NCBI RefSeq assembly: GCF_001718695.1
Contig: NZ_CP013422.1
Span: forward strand, 1,054,001-1,118,000
DNA: 64,000 nt
Origin: Burkholderia ubonensis
GTDB lineage: Bacteria; Pseudomonadota; Gammaproteobacteria; Burkholderiales; Burkholderiaceae
Direction: 5' to 3'
Shown: piece after piece, positions 26,300-35,180 of the stretch
Layout of the letters: each line of letters begins with the position of its first letter
How positions within the stretch are numbered: the stretch's first letter is position 1
The notes under the pieces: generated by a model
Told to the model about the DNA's origin: nothing
The model's input: only the letters and a program-made list of their open reading frames with translations
Databases searched by the model: none
Made by a program: the position numbers and the translations under genes

Positions 26300-26346
26300 A
26301 TATGGGGGTAGATCGGTGACTGGCGTAGCCCCATATGATGCCATCG
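26300..26346 (-). promoter_or_regulatory. Inverted repeat over the murA-like translation start
   Basis: ATATGGGG (26300-26307) and CCCCATAT (26339-26346) can pair in the mRNA; with flanking bases 11 of 12 positions match. The hairpin would enclose or mask the start region, which has no Shine-Dalgarno site. It may be a DNA operator or a translational control element. Confidence 0.4.
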
Positions 26347-26486
26347 CTCGGGATGCCGGTGGAAAGTGCAAGCGGGAAAAGGGGAAATCGGGGCAGCGCT
26401 TGACAGTGTTTGATGATGCGCGGCGCAGCTCGCACGTGCCCGACGCTTGCGCGCGGCCGGCCGTCGCAGCGGCCGGCCGTGGACAG

Positions 26487-27794
26487 TCAGCCCGCCGCCC
26501 GCATTCGCGCGGCGACGATCAGCGAGATCAGGCAGCCCGCCGCGAGGTAGCCGGCGACGAGGTGCCACGAGCCGCCCGCGAGGCTCACGAGCCCGACTGC
26601 GATGAACGGCGTGAAGCCGCCGCCGACCACGCTTGCGAACTGATAGCCGACGCCCGCGCCGCTATAGCGGTATTCGGCGCCGAACAACTCGGTGAAGAGC
26701 GGTTGCTGGACGCTCACGACCATGTCGTGCGCGGCGTTCGCGAGCAGGATCGAGAAAATCACGATCCACGCGATCGAACGCGCTTCGAGCGCGACGAAGA
26801 ACGGCACCGCGGACGCGAGGCCGATCAGCGCGCCGACCAGGTAGATGCGGCGCAGGCCGAAGCGGTCGGCGAGCCACGCGAAGCACGGGATCGTCACGCA
26901 GCTCACCGCGCCGACCAGCAGGCCGATGTTCAGGAACAGGTCGCGCGACATGCCGAGATTGGTCGTCGAATAGCTGAGCGCGAACGCGGTGACGATATAC
27001 ATCGTGAACAGTTCGGCGAGACGCAGCGCGACGATCAGCAGGAACGCCTTCGGATGGCGCGTCAGCGCTTCGAGCACCGGCAGGCGGACCTTGCGGTTCG
27101 CGTGCTCGACCTTCTCGACGAACTCCTGCGACTCGTCCATGCTCTTGCGCACCCACAGGCCGATCAGCACCAGCACGATGCTGAACACGAACGGCAGGCG
27201 CCAGCCCCACGACTTGAACGCCGCCTCGCCGAGCGTGTGGCTCAGGATCGACACGACGCCCGTCGCCAGCACGAGGCCGACGCCGTAGCCGACCTGCACG
27301 CCGCTGCTGTAGAACGCCTTCTTTTTCTGCGGCGCGCTCTCGACGGCCATCAGCGCCGCGCCGCCCCATTCGCCGCCGACGGCGAAGCCCTGGACCGCGC
27401 GCATCAGCACCAGCAGCACGGGCGCCCACCAGCCGATCGTCGCGAAGGTCGGCAACAGGCCGATCGCGACGGTCGACAGGCCCATCATCATCACCGTCAG
27501 CACGAGCATCCGCTTGCGGCCGAGCCGGTCGCCGTAGTGGCCGAACACGACGCCGCCGAGCGGCCGGAACAGGAAGCCGACGCCGAACGTCGCGAACGCC
27601 GCGAGGGTGCCCATCGTGGGGCTGACCTTCGGGAAGAACTCGGAATTGAACACGAGCGCGGCGACGATCCCGTACAGCAGGAAGTCGTACCAGTCGACGA
27701 CGGCGCCGACGAAGCTGCCGAGCGCCGCCTTGCGGGCCTGGCTGCGCGCCCTGACGGTGCTTGCGGTGTCGACGGTGTCAAAGGCTGGGGTCAT
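26487..27794 (-). CDS. MFS transporter, metabolite:H+ symporter (MHS) family
   Basis: 435 residues with 12 predicted membrane helices. The loop 2-3 motif is GHYGDRLGRKRMLVLT, preceded by the MHS hallmark FVGAVVDWYDFLLYG and followed by RAVQGFAVGGEWGGAALMAVE. MHS symporters import organic acids such as alpha-ketoglutarate, shikimate, citrate or aromatic acids. The start was chosen by AGGAG with an 8-nt spacer. It is divergent from the HPPD gene and upstream of the MurA-like and IclR genes; the shared intergenic operator suggests IclR control by a carboxylic or aromatic acid. Confidence 0.93.
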   Translation of the reverse strand: MTPAFDTVDTASTVRARSQARKAALGSFVGAVVDWYDFLLYGIVAALVFNSEFFPKVSPTMGTLAAFATFGVGFLFRPLGGVVFGHYGDRLGRKRMLVLTVMMMGLSTVAIGLLPTFATIGWWAPVLLVLMRAVQGFAVGGEWGGAALMAVESAPQKKKAFYSSGVQVGYGVGLVLATGVVSILSHTLGEAAFKSWGWRLPFVFSIVLVLIGLWVRKSMDESQEFVEKVEHANRKVRLPVLEALTRHPKAFLLIVALRLAELFTMYIVTAFALSYSTTNLGMSRDLFLNIGLLVGAVSCVTIPCFAWLADRFGLRRIYLVGALIGLASAVPFFVALEARSIAWIVIFSILLANAAHDMVVSVQQPLFTELFGAEYRYSGAGVGYQFASVVGGGFTPFIAVGLVSLAGGSWHLVAGYLAAGCLISLIVAARMRAAG

Positions 27795-27904
27795 GGCGGA
27801 GTCTCCTGGCACGGCGCATCATGGAATCGTGGCGGCGCCGCGTCCGATGCTGCATTGAAGGTGTTGGGTGAACGGAGCATAGGGCGCGCATCGCGGCGCG
27901 GCAA

Positions 27905-27957
27905 TTGGCCAAACGGCCAAAATGCGCGATTATCGTTCAAGTCCGTACGTTAATCGC
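27905..27957. promoter_or_regulatory. Two operator-like dyads in the MHS/HPPD divergent region
   Basis: TTGGCC-AAAC-GGCCAA (27905-27920) is a perfect 6-bp dyad. GCGATTA (27926-27932) and TAATCGC (27951-27957) form a second pair of half-sites that resemble the GCGATTA/TAATCGC arms of PcaR/PcaU-type IclR operators. They lie 110-165 bp upstream of the MHS start and about 200 bp upstream of the HPPD start. The remainder of the 360-bp region (27795-28154) shows no gene. Confidence 0.5.
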
Positions 27958-28154
27958 ACGATTTTCGGGTTTGCACTAGGCGGATGCCGTGCAGTCCGTT
28001 CGGCCAAGGTGCGCCGTCGTGAACGGTTTGGTTAAAATCTGCGCCATTGAAGACATCGCGCGGAACAGTCGCAGGCCCGGACGCCGCGCACGCCGGGCCG
28101 CGCTACGGGCCCGGCGCAACACATCATCGACCCCGCTTGCTTTCGGAGACTGGA

Positions 28155-29282
28155 ATGCCTGGCACTCATCCCCCCCTGACCAGCGATACGCCGCCTGTCG
28201 AGAACCCGGCCGCCAATCCGCTCGGGATGGCCGGGCTGGAATTCGTCGAATTCGCGGCGCCGGTGCCGGACGCGCTGGCACAACGCTTCGAGCAGCTCGG
28301 GTTCAAGGCGATCGCCCGGCACGTCAGCAAGGCCGTTACGCTGTACCGGCAAGGCCGGATGAATTTCCTGATCAATGCGGAGCCCGATTCGTTCGCCGCG
28401 CGCTACGCGGAGGAGTACGGAATGGGCGTGTGCGCGATCGGCCTGCGCGTCGCCAACGCGCGGCGCGCGTTCGAGCGGGCGATCACGCTCGGCGCTTGGG
28501 CGTTCGAAGGCGAGCGGGTTGGCGTCGGCGAGCTGAAGATTCCGGCGATCCAGGGCATCGGCGACTCGCATCTGTACTTCGTCGACCGCTGGCGCGGCCG
28601 GGACGGCCAGCGCGGCGGCGTCGGCGACATCTCGATCTTCGACATCGACTTTCGGCCGATCGACGTCGCCACCGCGCATACCGATCTCGATTTCGCCGGC
28701 ACCGGGCTGCAGCAGGTCGACCACTTCACGCAGACGGTCGGTGCGGGGCGCATGCAGGAATGGCTGGATTTCTATCACGACCTGCTGCATTTCCGCGAAA
28801 TCCATGAAATCGACCCGCACTGGCACGTGTCCGAGGAATCGCGCGTGATGGTGTCGCCGTGCGGCGCGCTGCGGATTCCGGTGTACGAGGAAGGCACGCG
28901 GCGCACCGAGCTGATGCACGCCTACCTGCCGGACCATCCGGGCGAGGGTGTGCAGCACGTCGCGCTCGCGACCGACGACATCCTGTCGTGCGTCGACGCG
29001 CTGCGCGCGAACGGCGTCGAGTTCATCGAGCCGCCCGCACGCTACTACGACACGGTCGACGCGCGGCTGCCGGGGCACCGTCTCGATCTCGACGCACTGC
29101 GGCGCCGCGCGGTGCTCGTCGACGGTGAAATCGGCGACGACGGCGTGCCGCAGCTGTTCTTTCAGACGTTCGTCAAGCGGCGGCCGGGCGAGATCTTCTT
29201 CGAGATCGTCCAGCGGCAGGGGCACCACGGGTTCGGGGAAGGAAACCTCGCCGCGCTGGCGCGCGCCCGCGACGCCGGCTGA
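28155..29282 (+). CDS. 4-Hydroxyphenylpyruvate dioxygenase (HPPD-like)
   Basis: 375 residues, two vicinal-oxygen-chelate halves. The three Fe(II) ligands are visible: His in QQVDHFTQTVG, His in GEGVQHVALATDD and Glu in EIFFEIVQRQGHHGFGEGN. HPPD converts 4-hydroxyphenylpyruvate to homogentisate in tyrosine catabolism. Hydroxymandelate synthase shares the fold and ligands, so the exact product is not fixed by motifs alone. The start follows GGAG with a 6-nt spacer. The neighbouring MHS transporter and PcaR-like regulator fit aromatic acid uptake and use. Confidence 0.92.
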   Translation: MPGTHPPLTSDTPPVENPAANPLGMAGLEFVEFAAPVPDALAQRFEQLGFKAIARHVSKAVTLYRQGRMNFLINAEPDSFAARYAEEYGMGVCAIGLRVANARRAFERAITLGAWAFEGERVGVGELKIPAIQGIGDSHLYFVDRWRGRDGQRGGVGDISIFDIDFRPIDVATAHTDLDFAGTGLQQVDHFTQTVGAGRMQEWLDFYHDLLHFREIHEIDPHWHVSEESRVMVSPCGALRIPVYEEGTRRTELMHAYLPDHPGEGVQHVALATDDILSCVDALRANGVEFIEPPARYYDTVDARLPGHRLDLDALRRRAVLVDGEIGDDGVPQLFFQTFVKRRPGEIFFEIVQRQGHHGFGEGNLAALARARDAG

Positions 29283-29590
29283 GCGGTACGGCGGATTGCT
29301 TAGGCGCGGCCGCCGCAAGCAGGGCGGCAGCCGCGGCGGTGCTTTCAGGGAGCGGCGGACGCGAGTACGCGGCGGCATGCCGCTTCGCGCCGTTTGCGCA
29401 TTGCATTGATCAGGCGCCAGTCGTGCGGTTGCGCAGTAGCGGCCGTGGTCCCGATCGCCGCTCGGCCGAGCGCAGGATCGAGTACGACGGGCTCCGTGCC
29501 GGGCACGCAGCTGCATGAGCACGGCGGCGACCATCGTGCGGACCACGGGTGCGGACGTATTCTGCGCACGCTGCGTGGTGTGCAGGCGGC
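29283..29590. other. Convergent intergenic region between HPPD and hipA
   Basis: About 308 bp with no coding pattern. It contains the hipA end hairpin at its right edge, described separately. Confidence 0.4.
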
Positions 29591-29607
29591 CTAGTCGGCC
29601 GCCTGCA
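29581..29607 (-). terminator. Stem-loop over the hipA stop codon
   Basis: TGCAGGCGGCC-TAGTC-GGCCGCCTGCA is a perfect 11-bp stem whose loop carries the hipA stop. No U-tract follows, so it may be a transcript-end stabiliser more than a classic terminator. Confidence 0.5.
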
Positions 29608-30922
29608 GCTTGCGCGCCTGAGCGCGCATCCCGTCGAAGATCGCGTCGGCCACATCCATCGGGAAATCCGCCGGAATGTGCGACGCGACGTCGGCGATCA
29701 CCGCTTCCGTGCGTGCCGCCACGTCGGCCATGGCTGCGCGCACGTCGTCCTCGGTCAGCCCGACGCGGCTGCCTTGCGCGATCCAGTGACGCGGCCGGAT
29801 GTCGCCGATCACGTAATGACGATTCTTCCCGCACACGGCCATCGCGAGCCGTGCGCGCCGCGGCGACAGCTGGTTGCGGCGCGTCCCGATGATCGGATGC
29901 GCGGACAACACGTCATACAGCGGCGTGCTGCGATACGTGTTCCCCGGCAAGTGCGCGATGCTGAAGTTCTTCGCGTGGCCGTCGATGGCCGCGAGTACCC
30001 AGAACACCAGCTGCGTGACGAAGAAGTTCATCCGGTCCTGCGCGGCGGCGGAATTCGCGAGGATGCCCATGATCGCCGCGATGCCCGGACCGCCGTCGGA
30101 TTCGTATTTCATGCCCGACGGCGTGCCGGTAGCCTGGCACATGTCCTCTTGCGGCAGCCGCAGGATCCATGTGCGGTTGCGGGACGGTCTGCGATCGAAG
30201 CGCTCGACCACCAGCGCCTTCTGATCGTCGAACCGGCCGATGTCGCAGGCGGCCACCGGCAAGCCGTAAGCGGCGACGATCTTCGAGCACAGCCATTCAT
30301 TTTCGACCGACGTCCGCATGTCGGCCTGCATGTTGCCGACGCGGCCCAGCGGCAGCTTGAAGATATGAGTGGTGGGCGTGCTGCCCGACGGCAGCATCCA
30401 GCGGTTGCCTTGACGCAGCAGCGCGGTCTTTTCCTGCGCGCCGGCGATCGACAGGCGCAATTCGCCGCCCGATTCGGCATGGCCCGGCAGCGGTGCGGCG
30501 GTCGCGTCGCGCAGTACGCCGGCCACGGCCGCTTCGTCGAGCACCGTGCCGTCGATCGATTCGAGGTCCAGCGGCGTCTCGCCGGGCGGCAGCAATTGCA
30601 GCGCGCCGACGCAGTCACGGCCGATCGACGCGAGCAGTTCGAACGGCGCCGTGGACGCCAGCCGATAACGCTGCGCGATGCGGCGGCGGATCGGCTGGCT
30701 GTCGGGCAGCAGGTTGTCGAAGTAGTCGGCGACGGTCGCGCCCTGATGCGGCTGGTTGCCCGGCGTGAATGGCAGCGACAGGGACAACGGCCGGCCCTGC
30801 GGATCGTCGATCCAGGTTGGCAGGTAGACGAGGCGTTCGACGCCGCGTCGAATTTCCCAGTAACCGACCGGAATGCCGTTCATCCATAGGTCGAGGCGGT
30901 CGTGGCGGGGGCGGCGAACCAT
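29591..30922 (-). CDS. hipA: HipA-family serine/threonine kinase toxin
   Basis: 443 residues. It has the HipA N-terminal subdomain (YLPTWIDDPQGRPLSLSLPF, NLLPDSQPIRRRIAQRY), the AGAQEKTALL activation region with the Ser autophosphorylation site just upstream, the THIFKLP nucleotide loop, the catalytic DGHAKNFSI and the metal-binding LYDVLSA. In E. coli HipA phosphorylates glutamyl-tRNA synthetase and causes persistence. The ATG at 30922 was preferred; a GTG at 30928 would overlap the hipB stop (GTGA). Either way the two genes overlap and are coupled. Confidence 0.94.
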   Translation of the reverse strand: MVRRPRHDRLDLWMNGIPVGYWEIRRGVERLVYLPTWIDDPQGRPLSLSLPFTPGNQPHQGATVADYFDNLLPDSQPIRRRIAQRYRLASTAPFELLASIGRDCVGALQLLPPGETPLDLESIDGTVLDEAAVAGVLRDATAAPLPGHAESGGELRLSIAGAQEKTALLRQGNRWMLPSGSTPTTHIFKLPLGRVGNMQADMRTSVENEWLCSKIVAAYGLPVAACDIGRFDDQKALVVERFDRRPSRNRTWILRLPQEDMCQATGTPSGMKYESDGGPGIAAIMGILANSAAAQDRMNFFVTQLVFWVLAAIDGHAKNFSIAHLPGNTYRSTPLYDVLSAHPIIGTRRNQLSPRRARLAMAVCGKNRHYVIGDIRPRHWIAQGSRVGLTEDDVRAAMADVAARTEAVIADVASHIPADFPMDVADAIFDGMRAQARKLQAAD

Positions 30923-30924
30923 CG

Positions 30925-31341
30925 TCACCAGTCCTCGCGGCCGGCGTCACGCGCTTTGCGCGGTGCGGCCGCGGCAGGCTGCTTGCGCGTGGCCGCACGC
31001 GTGGCTTTCGCGGCGGCCGGCGCCGGGGCGGGCTGAGCGGACCGGTTTGACGAGCCGGACGAGCGCCGCCCAGACGGCGGCGATGTCGGCTCGGGCGCGG
31101 ACGCGGAAGGTGCGGGCGCCGCAGCGTCGCCGGGCTCGAGCGTCACGCGCACGCCGAGCACATTCAGCACCTTGAAAAGCCGTTCCATGCTGACTGCCGA
31201 GGGATTGGCCTCGAGCTGCGCGTACGACTGCTGCGTGACGCCGAGGCGGGCCGCGAGTTGCGCCTGCGTGAGCCCAGCTGCCTTTCGGAAGCCGACGAGG
31301 ATCGGGCGCAATTGGGGCAAGGTCTGGACAGGGAATGCCAT
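30925..31341 (-). CDS. hipB: HipB-family antitoxin with long Ala/Pro-rich tail
   Basis: 138 residues. A Cro/C1-type helix-turn-helix (LVGFRKAAGLTQAQLAARLG, VTQQSYAQLEANPSAVSMER) occupies the first ~75 residues. A long disordered Ala/Pro/Ser/Lys tail follows (TSPPSGRRSSGSSNRSAQPA ... RKQPAAAAPRKARDAGREDW), much longer than the short degradable tail of E. coli HipB. The ATG has GGAG with a 5-nt spacer. As in known hipBA modules it should repress its own operon and bind HipA; inverted repeats upstream are likely its operators. Confidence 0.92.
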   Translation of the reverse strand: MAFPVQTLPQLRPILVGFRKAAGLTQAQLAARLGVTQQSYAQLEANPSAVSMERLFKVLNVLGVRVTLEPGDAAAPAPSASAPEPTSPPSGRRSSGSSNRSAQPAPAPAAAKATRAATRKQPAAAAPRKARDAGREDW

Positions 31342-31358
31342 GGGCTCTCCGCGGAATG

Positions 31359-31455
31359 ACAGGCGATCGCTTGTAATGGGTAAATACAGTCTATCGAATG
31401 TATTTGCAAGATACAAATCGTAGCCTGTATTCGGCGAAAACAAGCGATAGGCTGT
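31359..31455. promoter_or_regulatory. hipBA promoter with nested inverted repeats
   Basis: Three nested dyads precede hipB. ACAGGCGATCGCTTGT (31359-31374) recurs in inverted orientation at 31440-31455 with 14 of 16 matches. AAATAC-N12-GTATTT lies at 31382-31405, and ATACA-N10-TGTAT at 31411-31430. The arrangement fits cooperative HipB operators and possible DNA looping. Confidence 0.65.
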
Positions 31456-31623
31456 TGGGGAGTCGCTGGGGCGGAGCGTGGAACGGGGCTGCTGCGCGCC
31501 TTATGGGCGGTGGTTGCAGTCGCGGTGCGACAGGTTGTTGGTGCCGCGCCGCGACTGAGCCGCTTCATGACATGACCTACTGGTCCAAGTGGCACGGTTT
31601 TGTGGGCTAGGGTTGCGATCGCG

Positions 31624-32514
31624 CTACGCGGCACGTCGTGCATCGGCAAGATTCGCGATCAGATTGTCGACCACGACGCGCTTCAGACTGACGAGCGCCG
31701 CCGACGCGTCGAGATCGCCCGAGTGGATGCACAGCTCGACCGACGGCAGCGGCGGCAGGCCGTCCCGTTCGCCCAGCCGGCGTAGCGTCGGCGGGACGCC
31801 GGCCATCGTCCTCAGCGTGATCCCCAGCCCGCCCGCGACGCCCGCCCACAGGCTTTGCAGGCTGCCTGTCGTATAGGCAAGTCGCCACGGGATACCTGCG
31901 TTGTCCAGCGCGCTCGTGCCGGCCTTGCGGAACATGCAGGGCGACTTGTACAGCGCAAGATCGAGCGGCTTGCCGGATGGCGGACGGATGTCGAGGCCGG
32001 CCGGCCCGATCCACGCCATCGGCAGGGTGATCAGGTGCTCGGCGTCGGCACGGCTTTCGGCACCCATCGCGAGCACGACGTCAAGTTCGCCTGCGTCGAG
32101 CCGCTCGAGCAATTGTCCGTTGCGTTCGACCACGATTTCCACGCGCACCGCAGGATGTGTGCGTTTGAACTGGCCGAGCGCGGTGGGCAGCCACGATTCG
32201 GCGAAGTCTCCGGGCAGACCAAAGCGAACCGCGCCTTCGATCGCCGAGCCGCGGATCGCTTGCACGGCCTCGTCATTCAATTCCAGGATGCGGCGTGCAT
32301 ACGACAACATCAGATCACCCGCCTCCGTCGGGACGAGGCCGCGCCCCTGGCGACGAAATAGCGGCTGGCCGATCTGCGTTTCGAGCTTGCGCATCTGCTG
32401 GCTGACCGCGGATTGCGAGCGGCCGATCCGGTCCGCGGCGCGATTGAGGCTGCCGAGCCGGTCGGCAGCGAGCAGTGTGCGCAGCGCGTCCATGTCGAGA
32501 TTAGGAACGGTCAT
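31624..32514 (-). CDS. LysR-family regulator
   Basis: 296 residues with the LysR winged helix (LNRAADRIGRSQSAVSQQMR, KLETQIGQPLFRRQGRGLV) and a type 2 periplasmic-binding effector domain. Divergent from the lipocalin-like gene, which is its likely target; the effector is unknown. I chose the ATG at 32514, directly before the conserved DMDALRTLLAADR; longer in-frame starts lack support. Confidence 0.92.
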   Translation of the reverse strand: MTVPNLDMDALRTLLAADRLGSLNRAADRIGRSQSAVSQQMRKLETQIGQPLFRRQGRGLVPTEAGDLMLSYARRILELNDEAVQAIRGSAIEGAVRFGLPGDFAESWLPTALGQFKRTHPAVRVEIVVERNGQLLERLDAGELDVVLAMGAESRADAEHLITLPMAWIGPAGLDIRPPSGKPLDLALYKSPCMFRKAGTSALDNAGIPWRLAYTTGSLQSLWAGVAGGLGITLRTMAGVPPTLRRLGERDGLPPLPSVELCIHSGDLDASAALVSLKRVVVDNLIANLADARRAA

Positions 32515-32672
32515 GATGTCGTTTCTCTTATGGGTCCGTTTCGAATTATCGTATTTATCGCACATTTTCGCAGCTACCATCAACTCGACCATCTCCCCCG
32601 ACCGGGATGGATGCGGATTCCGTTGCCGATATAGGCGGTGTGTCTTTCAAATCTTTCATCTAAGGAGTGACC

Positions 32673-33173
32673 ATGAACATCGGTTCGATACTCAGACAAG
32701 GTATCCCTGGCTTGCTACTGGCCGCATCGATCATTCCGGCCGGCGCGTCCGCTGCGCCGTCGCTCGCAGGTACCTGGACACTCGTCGCCGCCGACGTTCA
32801 ACATCCCGATGGGACGCGTGGCCGCGACTATGGTGCCGATCCGAAGGGCTTGCTGTTGATCGACACGAGCGGAAATTATTCGCTGCAGATCTTCAAATCG
32901 GAACGGCCGCGCTTTTCGTCGAATGACAAAAGCAAGGGCACGCCCGACGAGTATCGAGATGCAGTGCTGGGATCAAGCACGCATTACGGTTCAATCACGA
33001 TCGATCCGGCAGAGGGCACGCTGACGTTTCACATCAAAAACTCGTCGTTCCCGAATTGGGTAGGACAGGAACAGAAAAGGAATTACGAATTGAAAGGGAA
33101 TGAATTGAGTTATCGCGTAACGCCGCGACCGAATGGCGATGTGCCGATTTCCGTCTGGCGGCGCGTGGATTGA
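32673..33173 (+). CDS. Exported lipocalin-like protein
   Basis: 166 residues with a Sec signal peptide (MNIGSILRQGIPGLLLAASI ... GASA). The mature part starts with the lipocalin_5 hallmark LAGTWTLVAADVQHPDGTRG and has KGLLLIDTSGNYSLQIF and GSITIDPAEGTLTFHI, as in a calyx-type beta barrel. AAGGAG precedes the ATG with a 5-nt spacer. It may bind a small hydrophobic ligand in the periplasm. Control by the divergent LysR protein is inferred. Confidence 0.87.
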   Translation: MNIGSILRQGIPGLLLAASIIPAGASAAPSLAGTWTLVAADVQHPDGTRGRDYGADPKGLLLIDTSGNYSLQIFKSERPRFSSNDKSKGTPDEYRDAVLGSSTHYGSITIDPAEGTLTFHIKNSSFPNWVGQEQKRNYELKGNELSYRVTPRPNGDVPISVWRRVD

Positions 33174-33600
33174 GCATTGTTTCCAATTAAAGCGGAAATC
33201 GGTTGTCGTGCGATTGAAACATCTTCATTCTGGATATAACCTGCTTTGGCATTAGCCTTCGAGCGAGCTGTTAAAACTGCCAGTGAATACGATTTTTAAA
33301 AAGACGTAAGATGGGCTCCGTGACTTGAAATTATGCAGGTTACTCATCAAATAAATATTCTTAATCCCATTTGAGGTTGGCTTACCGCCTCCTTGTCGAA
33401 TCGCCGGAGATCGTCCTCGGTAAACGGAGAGTCCGCTGGATTAATCCCCGGCATGACGGGTCGTCGTGCCGCATCGCGGCGAAACGGCAAGTGCGCGGTA
33501 CTCAACCCCTCTTCGTGCGCGATACGAGAGGGCAATCCTTCGTCCCGCGCGCGCTGTTGAGCGGACGGATCACTTGCTTGAAGTTTGGTAGGGGATTTCA
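33174..33600. other. Intergenic region with a possible minus-strand gene remnant
   Basis: A/T-richer than its flanks. On the minus strand an open frame ending at 33347 encodes a protein-like stretch (LSTAHLPFRRDAARRPVMPG, ADSPFTEDDLRRFDKEAV) that remains open upstream into the LysR start, without a credible start codon or ribosome-binding site. It could be the relic of a displaced gene. No family recognised. Confidence 0.35.
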
Positions 33601-34584
33601 GTGCTAGATCGACAACAACTCGAAGCTTTTGCCGTCGTCGTCGAAACGAGGAGTTTCGAGCGTGCGGCGGAACGGCTGAATATTACGAGGGCCGCCATCT
33701 CGCAACGCATCAAGGCGCTGGAGGATGCATTGGCGGCGGCCCTGCTGGTCCGCAGCAAGCCGCTGGCACTGACGCCGGTGGGCGAAGTTCTGTTCAAGCA
33801 CACCACGGCGGTGCGTCTGCTCGAAGCCGATACGTTCAGCCAGATCGACCGTCGTGGCAATCGGGGCGGCATGCAACTCGCGGTCGGCGTCGATGCGTAT
33901 TCAATCGATGCATGGTTCGGCCGGGTCGCGCACCGGATTATCGAGCGCAACGTGCTCGAACTGGAAGTCGTTGTCGACGATGCGGACCCGGCCTTTCCGG
34001 CGCTGGCGCGTGGTGAAATCATCGGCAGCGTGTCGACGGTGTCGAGGCCAGTCCAGGGCTGCATTGCCGTACCGCTCGGCGCAATGATCTATCGATGTGT
34101 CGCGAGTTCGGCCTTCATCGAGCGCCATTTCGAGAAAGGCTTCAATCTCCACGCTGCATCGTTGGCTCCGGCGGTCGAGGTCGGCAGACGCACGGCGCTG
34201 CTCGAACGGTATTTCGAGGCGGCATTCGGCGTGAGCGTCGGCCGCTATCGAAGAAACTTGCTGCCGTCGATCGCGTCGCAGCTCAAGACGATCCAGTCCG
34301 GCCTGGGATACGGCATGCTGCCGGAGCAGACGGTGCTGCCGTTTCTCGAAGACGGCCGGCTCGTCGACGTGCGACACGACATGCCGCTTCCTGTGCCGTT
34401 GTACTGGCATCGATGGCGCGCGGCCCCCCCGGTCTGCGAGACGCTGTCCGAGGAACTGGTCAATCGCGCGCGCGAGGTTCTGGCCGCGGACGACCGCGAG
34501 CGAGTCGGGATGAGCGAGCACGTGCATGAAGCGGTAACACCGGCTCGCATGTGCGAATCCGTCGACTGCGCCGCTACGGGTTGA
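33601..34584 (+). CDS. LysR-family regulator, ArgP/IciA type
   Basis: 327 residues, GTG start. The N-terminus (RSFERAAERLNITRAAISQR, IKALEDALAAALLVRSKPLA) matches the ArgP subgroup, which usually controls LysE-type amino-acid exporters in response to Lys or Arg. No lysE is adjacent here. It converges on the last gene of the biosynthetic operon with an 11-bp overlap, so it may instead be the cluster regulator. The C-terminal ~20 residues extend beyond the normal family end. Confidence 0.88.
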   Translation: MLDRQQLEAFAVVVETRSFERAAERLNITRAAISQRIKALEDALAAALLVRSKPLALTPVGEVLFKHTTAVRLLEADTFSQIDRRGNRGGMQLAVGVDAYSIDAWFGRVAHRIIERNVLELEVVVDDADPAFPALARGEIIGSVSTVSRPVQGCIAVPLGAMIYRCVASSAFIERHFEKGFNLHAASLAPAVEVGRRTALLERYFEAAFGVSVGRYRRNLLPSIASQLKTIQSGLGYGMLPEQTVLPFLEDGRLVDVRHDMPLPVPLYWHRWRAAPPVCETLSEELVNRAREVLAADDRERVGMSEHVHEAVTPARMCESVDCAATG

Positions 34585-35167
34585 CGGCTATCTCCGTTCG
34601 TTCGCTCGCCGCGAGAGTGCCGAGACGGGTAAGCGCCGCACGTTCGTCGAGCACGTGCATCAGCGATTCCACCGCGCCGTGCAAGCGCTGCGCGAGCGGC
34701 GCTGCGATCCGGTATTCGCCGTCGACGCGCGCGATGTCGGCTTCGGTGGCGAACACGTTGTCGAGCACGTGCCGCGCGCCGAGCGCGGTGAGCACCGGTT
34801 TGAGTGCATAGTCGAGTGCAAGCAGATGGGCGAGACTGCCGCCGGTCGCGAACGGCAGCACCGGCTTGTTTGCGAAAGCCGCCTGCGGCAGCAGGTCGAG
34901 GAAGGCCTTGAATAAACCGGAATAGGACGCTTTGTAGAGCGGCGTCGCGACGATGACGGCGGCCGCGTGCTGCACGGCCTCGAGCGCCGCCTGAATGGCG
35001 GGATCGTTCCAGTCGGCATGAAGCAGAGCACCAGCCGGCAGATGCCGGATGTCGATGCACTGCACCCGGTGGCCGCGCGCAGTCAGCCGCTCCGACGCAA
35101 TGCGGAGGAGGTGCCGACTGCGCGACGGCTCGGTGGGACTGCCCGACAGCATCACGATATCGAACAT
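34574..35167 (-). CDS. NAD(P)H-dependent FMN reductase, SsuE/MsuE type
   Basis: 197 residues of flavodoxin-like fold. The N-terminal strand VMLSGSPTEPSRSRHLL carries the FMN phosphate loop (GSPxxxSR), VIVATPLYKASYSGLFKAFL the substrate side, and FATGGSLAHLLALDYAL the conserved GG motif. It supplies reduced FMN to two-component monooxygenases; the luciferase-like enzyme at 43770 of the same cluster is the natural partner. Last gene of the leftward operon, 13 bp after the ferredoxin gene. Confidence 0.9.
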   Translation of the reverse strand: MFDIVMLSGSPTEPSRSRHLLRIASERLTARGHRVQCIDIRHLPAGALLHADWNDPAIQAALEAVQHAAAVIVATPLYKASYSGLFKAFLDLLPQAAFANKPVLPFATGGSLAHLLALDYALKPVLTALGARHVLDNVFATEADIARVDGEYRIAAPLAQRLHGAVESLMHVLDERAALTRLGTLAASERTEIAVNP

Positions 35168-35180
35168 GGCGATCAAGACC

